Part shown: piece after piece, positions 34,690 through 44,640 of the stretch
How positions within the stretch are numbered: the first letter of the stretch is position 1
Layout: every line of letters begins with the position of its first letter
NCBI GenBank assembly: GCA_030323885.1
Contig: CM059193.1
Location: 51,798,749-51,862,748, forward strand
Length of the DNA stretch: 64,000 nucleotides
Direction: 5' to 3'
From: Branchipolynoe longqiensis
Taxonomy: Eukaryota > Annelida > Polychaeta > Phyllodocida > Polynoidae
Translations under genes and position numbers: made by a program
Notes under the pieces: model-generated
The model's input: only the letters and a program-made list of their open reading frames with translations
The model's database searches: none
Told to the model about the DNA's origin: nothing

Positions 34690-35490
34690 GACCAATTCCC
34701 AGTTGAAACTGTCCCCGCTTAATCAGCTAATGCACCAAAAAATAAAAGAAATAAAAAGAGATAATTTTACATATAGGTAGATTTAGACACGCTAACCAGC
34801 TACGTCACTGTTACTTGAGCTGCACTTGTGAATGGCCCTGATTGGCAAAACGAAAAAGTCAGATAGGTGCTGTTTCGCATAGAGACTAACACTGTGTAAC
34901 AGAGCAATACCTTAATTAAATTGATCATTTTTATAATATTAAAACTGGGAAAAGAAAGTCTGAAGTGAAAACATTAATTTTGGTGTGCACACCGAAATCC
35001 CTAACATCAATAGCTTCAATGGTGACATGTCTAATTACATTGACTTTATATTGTTTATTTGCAGCAATACATGTTTTTTGTTTGCGTGTCTCACATTTTT
35101 GTGTATTACACATGATTGCAATATGACTATATAGTTATCAATACAAGTCTTCAAGCCTATACGACTATGGGTGCCATCGTGCACTTATATTAAACCCAAT
35201 GTTGGACATATTGCCACTAATTCAATTGGTGCATAACGACTAAATCCGCCTATATTATCCAGTCCATCTACAGAGAAAAGGTGTGATTGCAGATATTAAA
35301 ACAAATATATAGACCCACTCAGATACATATCTACTGGCGACATTAAGTCACTGATACCCTGGTTCTGTCATGAACCTGTTGTTTTAATCTAATCTACTGC
35401 CATACCGGATATTACATTTTGAACTTGTCAGTTAATTAACCACTTTCTTTCACGCGTGGAGTAGCAGCAATATGCTGCGTGTTAATGGTG
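34690..35490. other. AT-rich sequence with one DNA-element fragment
   Basis: 34960-35070 resembles the interior of the TGCATAGTCCGATG family (ATTTTGGTGTGCACACC, AGCTTCAATGGTGACA). Otherwise I see nothing; there is no coding signal. Confidence 0.4.
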
Positions 35491-35494
35491 CTGT

Positions 35495-35785
35495 CACATT
35501 ACCAGGTAGGGACCACGACTAGCAATTCAAAACGTCTTGGTTTCTCAAGGCGTATTGAAAAACCAAGACAGTTTACATATATAAACAAATAGGGGTGACC
35601 TGTCACAGTCTGCTACTGCTTTAATATTGAACCTAACAAAATATATCATTAGAATGGGTATAAGTCTCTCTTCAAAGTTTCTATGAAGAAAATGCTCCTG
35701 TGTATAGTATGTTCATAATATTAATTAAAACTACATTAAAATAAAGAGACAATCTTATTTTGCCTATAACATTGTGCTGCTTGTA
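35495..35785 (+). repeat. dispersed 280-bp repeat, copy 1
   Basis: It matches 48865-49165 along its whole length: TCTCAAGGCGTATTGA, AACCAAGACAGTTTA, CCTAACAAAATATATCATTAG and ATAATCTTATTTTGCCTAT are shared, with many small differences. Nature unknown; no ORF, no obvious inverted ends. Confidence 0.7.
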
Positions 35786-36039
35786 TTCTGGAATTAGTCA
35801 TTTTTACTGGTAAACCACCATGGTCTATTTAAAAAAGTACTTTTCTTAGAATCAAAATCCTGGACATAGTTAATGAAAAATAACCAAAAATATGAACAAA
35901 TCATGATGTGTGGCATCATATAAGCCATTACTCTCATGTACACACAGGCAGATGGGTTTTTGTTTTAGCAGTCTACACAAGGATGGCCACTGGGTGTGGG
36001 TGTGGGAGTGGGTGCAGAGTGGGATTTCTCTCTGTGTGG

Positions 36040-36250
36040 TATATCCACCACACAGTATATGTGTATGTGCATATACACACACACATATAGATATATATGT
36101 GCATATATACATATATATTCGCATATAACTATATATGCATATATATGCATATATATGTATATAACGGTATGTTTCTAAGCATATATATGCATAATTATAT
36201 AGATAAACACGCATATATGTGGATATATGTGCCTATATATGCATATATGC
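36040..36250. repeat. ATATATGCAT-type AT microsatellite
   Basis: Repeats of ATATATGC/ATATATAC words, with open frames rich in Tyr, Ile and His that are artefacts. Confidence 0.85.
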
Positions 36251-36354
36251 AGACTGAGTTTTAGGAGGTTTTCATATTGGAATACATCACTAGAAAGCAA
36301 AAAATTATATTATATTTCCTGGATATTCCTAGGACATTTAGTTGGGACCGGATT

Positions 36355-36850
36355 GAGTCAATTAACAGCGAATATTAGGAAATAATTCAGTAGTTACAGT
36401 CCAGGAAACGGTGTTGGCTGCATAGTCGTAGAGGGCCTGCATGGCCTGTTTGTAAAAGAGACTGAGCACTTCGGCTGGGGCTCCCCAGTTGAACCCAGAG
36501 ATTCTAGTCATTAGACGTGTCTTGTTCATTCTGGAGGCCAGTTGCTTCACAAGTGGTCTCATGGTGAGTTTGTGATCAAGCCTGGCTCCGAGATAGTCAA
36601 AGGTGTCCACCCATTCGATGTCCAGATGACGTCCTCTTGCCGGGGGGCGTCTCTGGCAGGGATTTGTAGGTGTGTGTTTGGTAAGCAGAGTTGTGGGTCT
36701 GTTCTGTTGATGAAGGTGGTGAGTTGGTTTGTGGCTGTTTGTAGTGGGTTTGGCTCAAGGGGTGCGCCGGGGGTGGTCCCCTGTAGGTTTTTTAGTTTTT
36801 GCCAGAGGCGTGTGAGGGAGGTGTGCCATGAAATTTTGGAGAGAGCCAGA
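36355..36850 (-). pseudogene. LINE-A-related fragment, RT core deleted
   Basis: On the minus strand the linker just before RT (RLWQKLKNLQGTTPGAPLEP, then FINRTDPQLCLPNTHLQIP) continues within about 70 bases into the post-palm segment (WVDTFDYLGARLDHKLTMRP, then TRISGFNWGAPAEVLSLFYK). The last part parallels LINE-A at 32120-32270 (MKRISGFSRGAPDGVLALFY). Fingers and palm are absent. The fragment abuts the DNA element that starts at about 36870. Confidence 0.7.
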
Positions 36851-36869
36851 CTGCAGCCTTATTTATTCC

Positions 36870-37370
36870 GAAGGCGTGGGTGGGTTGGGGGTCCCCCGTG
36901 CATTGGCATGCATTAGGCCAACGTCGCATGCGCTGGGGGCACGCTGGTGCAACGCCGAAACACGCTGGACTGTCATTGGACATGTGTCACTCATACGCTG
37001 GCAGTATGCTCTCATATGTTGTGCAACATGTTTAACGGTCACTAGTGGAATGTTGGGAATGCGAACGCTAGGTGAACGCCGCATGCACGAGAGGCACGTT
37101 AGCACACATTGTGCCAAACCTTTTTTTTTTTTTCCTCTTGGATCGACATACGTTACCACAACGTCACGTTGTGCCAAACCTTTTTTTTTTTTCCTCTTGC
37201 ATCGACATGCATTACCACAACGTCGGAGAGACGCTACGCATACGTCCACTACGTTGTGCTGATGTACAAGTTTTCCCCCCATGCCAAAAAGTTTGACTCA
37301 TCTGAACGTAAAAAAGTGATTTTCCGGGTTGGTGGCATGCTGGCGAGCTGCATCGCAATGTGACAGGGCT
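36870..37370 (-). mobile_element. TWA-type DNA element, truncated reverse copy of H1
   Basis: It aligns in reverse with 574 to about 1030: GCACGCTGGTGCAACGCCG, GGACTGTCATTGGACATG, GTCACTAGTGGAATGTTGGG, CGCATGCACGAGAGGCACGT. The outer end is AATGTGACAGGGC. The part with the palindrome is lost at the LINE fragment side. It has gained an internal tandem duplication of about 58 bp around the T-runs at 37121 and 37179. Confidence 0.75.
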
Positions 37371-37432
37371 ATAAAGATGCATAATGTGACAGGGCTATAA
37401 AGATGCATAATGTGACAGGGCTATAAAGATGC
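37354..37432. repeat. 26-bp tandem triplication at the junction of two DNA elements
   Basis: The word AATGTGACAGGGCTATAAAG plus ATGCAT occurs three times in a row. It is made of the right terminus of the element ending at 37370 fused to the left terminus of the following TGCATAGTCCGATG element. Confidence 0.85.
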
Positions 37433-37800
37433 ATAATCCGATGGCCTTCAGTTTCTGCCATGTGTTTGTTCGTGGGTTTTTTAGATAAATAATATTAGGT
37501 TGAGCGTTAGAACCTACCTTATGTTAGCTTGAAGTAACTTAAGCAAAAGAAATTAAAACATTTCAGGTAATTTTGGAGATATTCTAAGTGAAGACATGCC
37601 AAATATTGTTGATGTGCATGTAGAAACAGAATCATGCTTCAAGTGTAACATGTTTAATTAAATTGCCTCATCATATTCATTTATGCAACAATACATGCTT
37701 AATAAATCCACCAATATTTAACTTTGCTATGTAGAGTCAAATCTCAACAAGTGTTTTCATTTAAAAAATGTAATACTTTTATCGGACTATGCCAGGATTA
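37428..37800 (+). mobile_element. TGCATAGTCCGATG family copy
   Basis: ATGCATAATCCGATGG at the left and TTATCGGACTATGCCAGGATTA at the right (inverted), with the familiar interior (TAATATTAGGTTGA, GCTTGAAGTAACTT, GAGATATTCTAAGTGAAGACATG). Confidence 0.7.
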
Positions 37801-38379
37801 TTACTAGGAATTAATTCCTCTATTGCGCTGTCAAAAGTGTGAAAATTGTAGATCAAAATGGTTATTAGGGGTGTTCCGAGGCAATATTAAAACAGTGTAT
37901 GTAACTACACTATTGCTATGAGAGTCAGTTGTCCGTATGTTTTTATTTTCTCAAATGTTTGTTTCCTATTTCCTGACTGACCTACTCAGTGGCTTGCACT
38001 ATGCCTTGCATTTTGTATGCTTACTGTTGTACAAAATCTCTATTTTGCTCCACACAATTTCTGTGTCTTCCTTATTTTTCAGCAAGCCACATTCCTATTT
38101 TGCTTTTCATTTGAAGTAAGTGCCTCAGTTAATATCCTGGTGCTTCTTTCCTGATGCGGAGGCATCTCACTGATGGCTCAGATACAGTGTCCTTCTACTG
38201 CGATAATGTGTGCATGGAATCATTTATACCAGTGTCACTCCATGTAACAAGGTCTCCAGGTTTAGAAGCACAAGCAGTTAGTTCTCTAGGCCGACGCTGT
38301 TATTATACAAATCTTGCTATCGGACCAAAACATCCATCAAACAGATTTCAGCCATTCATTTTGTATCCTGCTAATTAAG
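37801..38379. other. no recognisable feature
   Basis: Two short ORFs (37937-38119, hydrophobic; 38154-38378) have no domain and no supporting splice or start context. Confidence 0.4.
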
Positions 38380-38462
38380 ACAAAAAAGGTATATCCGATT
38401 ATCGTGCTAATCTGACATTTGGTGCTGAAAATGAAGTAGTTTGGATTAAAGAGGGTTGACTG
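38380..38462. mobile_element. right end of a pogo/Tigger-like element
   Basis: CCGATTATCGTGCTAATCTG followed by TTGGATTAAAGAGGGTTGAC and TGTA has the typical terminal wording of pogo-group elements. The left end is not found. It runs directly into a TATG microsatellite. Confidence 0.5.
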
Positions 38463-38572
38463 TATGTATGTATTATGTATGTATGTATGTATGTGTGTAT
38501 GTATGTATGTATGTATGTATGTATGTATGAATGTCTGTATTTATGTATGTATGAATGTGTGTATGTATGTAA
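38463..38572. repeat. (TATG)n microsatellite
   Basis: Tetranucleotide repeat of about 110 bp with a few substitutions. Confidence 0.95.
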
Positions 38573-38579
38573 TAATTTC

Positions 38580-38931
38580 AGGGATACCAACCTGGGAAAT
38601 AGTGCTCAAGGACAAGAGTTCATGGCGTGCTTCTATTCATGATGGCAGAACACAGTTTCAAACTGATTGTATATCTCAAGCTAAACAAAAGTGTCAGCAG
38701 AGAAAAGATTGTCTCCATCTACCAGACTTTCTGACAACAGCTACATACATTTCCAACGTGCTGCCACACATTCCAAGCACAAATTGGACTCATCAGCCAT
38801 CGACAAGTACACAACAAATGATGAGTTGCTGTCATCATAGCCTGCGATGGACAACCAAGAAGAAGAATGATTTTGAATTAAATACGATGCCAGGTACAGT
38901 TTATGCGCACGGTATGGCTTACGAGTGTTAA
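38580..38931 (+). other. open frame of unknown origin, possible retroelement remnant
   Basis: The frame continues out of the microsatellite to 38931. PTWEIVLKDKSSWRASIHDG, then QFQTDCISQAKQKCQQRKD, loosely resembles the basic segment (W-x-x-x-V/I, then Lys/Arg-rich) near the end of some LINE ORF2 proteins. The similarity is weak and I do not assign a function. Confidence 0.2.
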
Positions 38932-38939
38932 CCTGTGCA

Positions 38940-39340
38940 CACCTGGTAATTAATTATATTTAATGGGTATGATTACACCACTGCATACCTAGATAATTAG
39001 GTCATGTCGATTAACAGTATGATAGAGTATATATTTCTATCATATAACCACATATGGAAGATGCTGCTGTTTAGGACTAGTCCTGTATTAGTTTCTAGAC
39101 TTGCATTGAGGATTTTGATAATTTAAGTAGCATCAAAATAATGCTTCCATTAAAGCAGCACCCGACTAGCCCCATTTAACGCCGACTAGCCCCAACTAGC
39201 TTAATGGTTTGGTGGTCCGTCAAATGTTTGTAACCAATGTAATTATCAGGCAGCCGTTAGAATAGAATAGAAAGGAATAAAACGTGAGCCGATTCAAGAG
39301 GATGCCTGTACCAGCTATGTTGATTACAGTTATTTAGACC
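38940..39340. other. no recognisable feature
   Basis: AT-rich sequence; a small direct repeat of GCCGACTAGCCCC words lies near 39160-39200. No coding signal is seen. Confidence 0.4.
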
Positions 39341-39342
39341 AG

Positions 39343-39690
39343 GCGGGATGGCCGAATGAGTTAGAGCGTCCGTCTCCCTTCCTGGTAGATCGTTGGGTCG
39401 TGGGTTCGAACCCTGGTCGAGTCAAACCAATGACTTAAAAATGTATACTTGTCACTTCCTAGCCACGCGCTCGGCATTATTAGGACAGGGCAAGGACTGA
39501 TGTGCTCAGTGTCAGGATAATGTGACTGAGTGGGATACCAGGTCATGGTGCCGGTGGCCTGGTTTCCCAGTGGGACAGCACTATAAAGTCACCATGAGTG
39601 CGCACTGTCACAAGTCGGTACCCGTCCTGATATGACCTTAGATGTTGCTAGGACGTAAAACGACAACAAACAAAAACAATAAACCGATAA
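39343..39690 (+). mobile_element. tRNA-derived SINE, best full-length copy
   Basis: The head has box A (GGATGGCCGAATGAGTTAGA) and box B (GGGTTCGAACCC). Then come GTCGAGTCAAACCAATGACT, CCTAGCCACGCGCTCGGCAT, GTCAGGATAATGTGACTGAG, CCCAGTGGGACAGCACTATA, CGCACTGTCACAAGTCGGTA and GATGTTGCTAGGACGTAAAA, ending in a CAAA-rich tail. This copy can serve as the reference for the other copies in the window. Confidence 0.92.
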
Positions 39691-39885
39691 TTATCTGTAA
39701 CCCACGAGGTGGCGTGACACTCCCATCTACAACAGCTACAATCTTTTAACTGTAGCCTTTTTTTGCGGGAGCAATGTACAATCATTTAGTCACTCAGCAC
39801 TAATAACGGGCGATGTGTAACGCTCGTCATATCTGTGTGCTATGATAACAGTTTTGTGCAACTCTGATTTAATATTTGTGTGCTT

Positions 39886-40200
39886 GAGTTTGATGTCCTA
39901 GCAGCATCTATGGTTATATCATGTCATGTACCGACTTGCAACAGGCACACTCCTGGCAACATTATAGCACTGCCCCACTGGGAGACCAGGATGCCAGCAC
40001 TATAACTCAATATCCCACCCATTCACATTATCCTGATACTGAGCTAACCAATCCTTGCCCTATCCTTGTCATGGTGAACGCCAGGCTAGGAAGCCCCAGG
40101 TATCAATGGTCTAAGTCATTGGTTTGACTCGGTTGCAATTCGAACTCTCGACCTTCCGCACGGGAAGCTGGCGTTCTACCGATTCGGCTACCGCATCGGT
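39886..40200 (-). mobile_element. tRNA-derived SINE, near full length
   Basis: On the minus strand the head runs from ATGCGGTAGCCGAATCGGTA through a damaged box B (GAGTTCGAATTGCAAC). The tail ends GATGCTGCTAGGACATCAAA. Confidence 0.85.
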
Positions 40201-40221
40201 CCTGATTTAATAAGATTCCCT

Positions 40222-40405
40222 CTAAGTCGAATTCATGGGTTCGAACCTTGGTCGAGTCAAACCAATGAGCTACGAATTTATACTTGTCGTTTCCTAGCCA
40301 GGTGTTTGGCATTAGTAGGATAGGGCCAGGACTGGTTGGTTCAGTGTCTGGATAATGTGACTGAGTGGGATATCAGGTCATGGTGCTGGCAGTCTGGTCA
40401 CCCAC
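40222..40405 (+). mobile_element. tRNA-derived SINE, 3' truncated
   Basis: It starts just before box B (GGGTTCGAACCTTGGTCGAG) and stops at CTGGTCACCCACA, losing the last third. It lies head-to-head with the minus copy ending at 40200. Confidence 0.8.
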
Positions 40406-40691
40406 AACCAACTCTCTAAGTAAGCAACAAACGGTGGAAACAACTTGCAGGCGGGTGTCGATTATCTGCTGTGCTTGTTGTCGGACACATGTATACCTTA
40501 CGTTATGGCGTAGTTGCATCAGGCACAACAATCTTATTCTTAGCTCACTCACCAACACCAGTGAACACAGCAAAGTCTGGCAGACACTAACCGACAAAAC
40601 TCTGATTTTCTATGTGTTGCTAACAATCATCACTGAGGCGTTTTTAGTAAATGGACAGTTTGGGTCTGTTCAATACAACTCGGCCCTCTTT

Positions 40692-40905
40692 ATGCGGTGG
40701 CCGAATTAGTAAGTGTACAGACTTCCCGTGTGGAAGGTTAGGTGCTTGCATCTCGGCCGAGTCAAACCAATGATTTATAAAACTGATACATGTTGCTACG
40801 TAGCCTGGTGCCTGGCATTACTAGGATCCTGGTTAGCTCAGTATCCAGATAATGTGACTGAATGTTACCAGGATGTAAACCCCGAAACAAACAAACACAA
40901 ACCAA
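40692..40905 (+). mobile_element. tRNA-derived SINE with internal deletion
   Basis: The head (GCGGTGGCCGAATTAGTAAG) and joint (GCCGAGTCAAACCAATGATT) are followed by ATAATGTGACTGAATG, then directly by TACCAGGATGTAAACCCCG and a (CAAA)n end. The segment between the middle and the tail is deleted. Confidence 0.8.
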
Positions 40906-40999
40906 ACTCATTCAGTAAAATAACAAACCTCCCTAAAACACCTGACTATTGCAAGTAGTGTAAGGTGTAGCCCCCCCCCCCCCTATACTATTAAAGGTG

Positions 41000-41180
41000 C
41001 ATAGTCCGATAGTTTCAGTTTCTGCCGTTTTCGTTTGTGGATAAATAAATTAGATTGGTTGTTGTATGCTACCTTACTTTCGCTTGAAGTCACTTGTATT
41101 CTAAGCGGCTGACTTTGCGGATATTTGAAGTGAAAATAATGGATGTAGATAATTTTGGCATGAAGGCTCCGAATAGGTTT
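41000..41180 (+). mobile_element. TGCATAGTCCGATG family, left half
   Basis: GGTGCATAGTCCGATAG start, then the interior to GATATTTGAAGTGAAAATAA and AATTTTGGCATG. Poly-C runs flank it (40972-40982 and 41200-41214). Confidence 0.65.
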
Positions 41181-41414
41181 TAGTAGGCCTCGTTAGCCCC
41201 CCCCCCCCCCCCCCTACTGGGTTTTATTATATTAACTTAGTGTCACAATCAGTCACATTAATGCTGATTCAGAGCAACGCCATTCCGTCTCATATGCTAG
41301 TAATGTCGAAATACAGGGGAAGGCGGAAACATGCGCAAACACACATATCTACTTTGCTTCTTGGCTTAGGGCAATCAAAATAATTACTACGCTCACGTAG
41401 GCCTACTTCACTTC

Positions 41415-42543
41415 CCGGTGTCGCAGTTTCAGCTCCCAGCAGTTGAAGTTCCCACAAAAGCATCTGCGCATACGTCAAAGCATTGTCTGTGCATGTGTCA
41501 ACATTAGCTCGATTTAAACCATCACCGATCGCCGCAAATCGCTGTCACTATAGTGTCAGTGTGACTAACCTTATAAATTTAATATAATCTTTTCGGTAAA
41601 CATGTTTTCTATATGTCTACCAAGCGATTTGTTTCTAGGTGGTGTGGTTTTAGAGATATTTCACTTTTTCTGCATGAAGATTGCTCACGAGCATTAGCCG
41701 TGTTTACACGGGCAATTGTAAAGCGAATTAGGTAAAGCGATTTATATGAAGCGAATTAGGGGCCCGTTTACACACGGAACGGTTTAAGGTGGAAATCGAT
41801 ATCTGTGCATGAGCAAGTCCAGACTAACCAGCGCCAGTTTGGGTTCGTTGACGTCGCCATGAGAGAGTGTGGGTTCGACCTAGATATGTATGGACTGAAT
41901 CGTATTGGTTTGGAACGGTCAAAACTTCTGCTGGGCAGTGAAACCCTAAAAATAAATGATGAACAAAATATCTGTGCACAGCTAGCGGTTTCATAGACCA
42001 AATTATATAATATGCGCTTTTGATCAACCGGAAAATATACAAACTGAGGTCTTGAGTGCGCATGCGTGTGACGTGCTTAAGCTAGTTCGCTTCATATAAA
42101 CCACCTCGCAAGGTGGTTTACATAAAGTGAATCATATGAAGCGAATCAGCCCTAAACCGCTTCAGTGGCGCGTTTACATGGCGAATGTGAGGCAAACTAG
42201 GCAAGGCGATTTATATGAAGCGACTTAACTCGCCCGTGTAAACACGGCTATTGACAATGCGTTGAGTTTGGCGGTACACGCAGTGCAAAACATTATTCAA
42301 AATTAATAGAAATCCAGAACCCTAACCATATCAATTTAATATAATCGTGTTGGTAAACATGTTTTCTATATGTGTACCAAGCGATTTGTTTCTAGCTGGT
42401 TTGGTTTTAGAGATATTTCACTTTTTATGTGTGAACATTGCTCACGACTATTGACAATGCGCAGACGATGCCATTAGATGTCAACGCATGCGCAGAAGCA
42501 ATTGTGGGAACTTCAACTCTTGGGAATTGAAACTGCGACACCG
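41415..42543. repeat. 198-bp satellite dimer between ~80-bp inverted arms
   Basis: 41557-41695 plus 42250-42325 make one monomer and 42326-42460 most of a second. Both contain AATTTAATATAATC, TAAACATGTTTTCTATATGT and GAGATATTTCACTTTTT. The spacing is 198 bp once the inserted element is removed. Arms at 41415-41495 (CCGGTGTCGCAGTTTCA...) and 42463-42543 are inverted copies. Another monomer lies at 63480-63710. A satellite core between conserved arms is a layout known from Helitron-like mollusc repeats; that link is only a suggestion. Confidence 0.65.
41696..42249. mobile_element. DNA element with perfect AGCCGTG termini and ATT duplication
   Basis: The ends AGCCGTGTTTACACGGGC and GCCCGTGTAAACACGGCT are exact inverted copies. 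ATT flanks both (41693-41695, 42250-42252). Sub-terminal words such as GGCGATTTATATGAAGCGA recur several times on both sides. The insertion interrupts a satellite monomer, so the empty site is known. There is no transposase; the short frames inside are not recognisable. Confidence 0.85.
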
Positions 42544-42592
42544 GCGACATGATTGTCCCCACAGCAGAAGGTGAACTTCTCTAGGCTACGCT

Positions 42593-42652
42593 GCTGCCAC
42601 CTAGCGGAAACAGTCGTGGTAAAATGCCGTCGCCTTCTGATAGGTGGCGCCA
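42593..42652. promoter_or_regulatory. pair of CTCF-like sites
   Basis: CCGCTAGGTGGCAGC on the minus strand (42593-42607) fits the CTCF core very well. CTGATAGGTGGCGCC on the plus strand (about 42637-42652) is a weaker match. They point away from each other. This is inference from motif alone. Confidence 0.35.
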
Positions 42653-43880
42653 CCATAACCCTACGCTCCTTAATTGAAGTACAGCAAGGAGGCGAAGGGA
42701 AGCCCTGTTGTGGCGGGCACGTCGTCTAATCGGTCAGGTACTGGAGGAGTGGCAGTGTGTGTTGTGGCGGCCAACACGGTGCCAGTGTAGATAGGGTACT
42801 GGATGGAACACGCCTGCAGTAGAAGATGCATAGGGTGCAGATAAAGACTGGGTGGAGCCAGCCAAGACTAGGCCTACGGACCGCGTTTAAGTTAAAGCTG
42901 CCGAACTGTTCATAGCGGGAGGTCCGAGGATTTTGAATATACTTTTATAATTATAATATTGATCGGCGACAGATTGGATCAATGGGGATTTGGGGCAGTG
43001 TAATCTCCCCTCACACCTTTGAGTGAAGCCACATTTGATAACGAGATATTGCATCGTTTCATGCTTGTGGAATAAGGTAAGTGCAAGCAGAATACTCGGA
43101 TATAATGTTATTGTTATCATAAATGGTCGAACCCTTAAATATCATGTTATTATGATCTTCAAAAATACCAAAGAGCGGTGATGCAGTAGTACCACTACCT
43201 GACTTCGAATGACAGCACTACATCGAGACCAGTGTTGTCCCGACATGGGTGATGTCCTACCATGGGCTGGGCAGTTAAATGAGAAAACAGCTGTTTCTGT
43301 AATGGAAGCTTGTCCCCACACAGCGGGTGTTCGCCGATCCCAGTGGGTGCTGCTCTATATGCACACACCAACAGGCATGCAATTGTGGTAATTTACATAT
43401 TATTATATTGTTATAGATATTGTAGATATTATTACATATCCTCGTGTACCCCAACCTTAGTTATGGTGAAAGTGCCTTCTGTGTGTCAACGCCACTTGAT
43501 GCCAGAAGAGGTCACAAACGCATTATCTCTTAATTGAAAAAAAAACTAATGCTAAATCTCGCCAGTGTAAGTTTTTGGTAACTCACATTTCTGTGTCCTT
43601 CACCTTAGAAAAAGATACACAAAAATATGTTGTAAATATGTCACATTGTGTTTTTATTGTAAATGTAATCACTTCAGACTAGCCCCTGCTTGTGAAAGCA
43701 CGCTATTGAATTTACATTATTATTCTTATTTTCATCATCATTTATATAAAATTATCATAATACTGAGCAATTACCGGTCATAGTTAACTCGTATAATTCA
43801 GTTCCACAATAATACAATATTTGAACCTTCCATGCAACTATTTGAATCAGATTATACTGTTTTGTATATAATTATGTATG
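42653..43880. other. unique-looking sequence, no assigned gene
   Basis: 42660-42900 is GC-richer and free of the repeats seen elsewhere, which might mark an exon or UTR. The ORF at 43209-43391 (60 codons) has no recognisable domain. From about 43400 the sequence is AT-rich with nothing recognisable. Confidence 0.35.
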
Positions 43881-43888
43881 TGCACGTA

Positions 43889-44011
43889 TGAAGAGCTCTT
43901 TTCCAAAACGTGATGAGCACCAATCCAAACAATCAGTTTGCAATGCCAATGCCAACTTTGTAGATCATGTTTGGAAAAGAGCTCCTCGTATATGTGTATA
44001 TATGAAGAACT

Positions 44012-44066
<55 letters not shown>

Positions 44067-44517
44067 ATATATATATGAAGAGCCATCTACAAACTTGGTA
44101 TTGGTATTGCAAGCCCATTTTTTGGATTGGCACTTATGGCGTTTTGGAAAAGAGCTCTTCGTATGTCTCATCACATGTTGTCAGCATATATATAATATAT
44201 ATATTATATATCCATATTTCAATTAAACTAAGGGCATATGCTTGATTCAATGAATTCCCATGTATTGTGAAGCCTCTACCTTTAGCTTAATTGTATCTAT
44301 ATACATATATATATGAAGAGCTTTTTTTCCAAAACGTGATAACCGGCAATCCAAAGAAAGAGTTTGCAATGCCAATGCCAAGTTTCTAGATCGTATTTCG
44401 GAAAAGAGCTCCTCACATATATAAATACATGAAGGGCTCTTTTCCAAAGCCCGATCTATGAATTTGCAAGCCCAATTTGTTGGATTGCCGCTTATCCTAC
44501 TTTGGAAAAGAGCTCTT

Positions 44518-44519
<2 letters not shown>
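43889..44519. mobile_element. cluster of four ~90-100-bp fold-back elements in TA repeats
   Basis: Copies at 43889-43988 (+), 44076-44161 (-), 44314-44415 (+) and 44430-44519 (-) share inverted ends GAAGAGCTCTTTTCCAAA / TTTGGAAAAGAGCTCTTC and an interior with GGCAATCCAA and TTTGCAATGCCAATGCCAA words. All four are bordered by ATATAT tracts, so a TA target (Tc1/mariner-type) is likely. Orientation alternates along the cluster. Confidence 0.8.
44009..44076. repeat. (TA)n microsatellite
   Basis: TA tract between fold-back copies 1 and 2. Confidence 0.95.

Positions 44520-44523
<4 letters not shown>

Positions 44524-44612
<89 letters not shown>
44524..44612. repeat. (CA)n-(TA)n microsatellite
   Basis: A short CA run then a TA tract directly after fold-back copy 4. 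Confidence 0.95.
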
Positions 44613-44614
<2 letters not shown>

Positions 44615-44640
44615 CTCATGATTGTGTGTACTACAGTTTA

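Noticed and set aside
39355..39425. functional tRNA gene
   Set aside because: Boxes A and B are present but they form the head of a dispersed SINE and no full cloverleaf is maintained.
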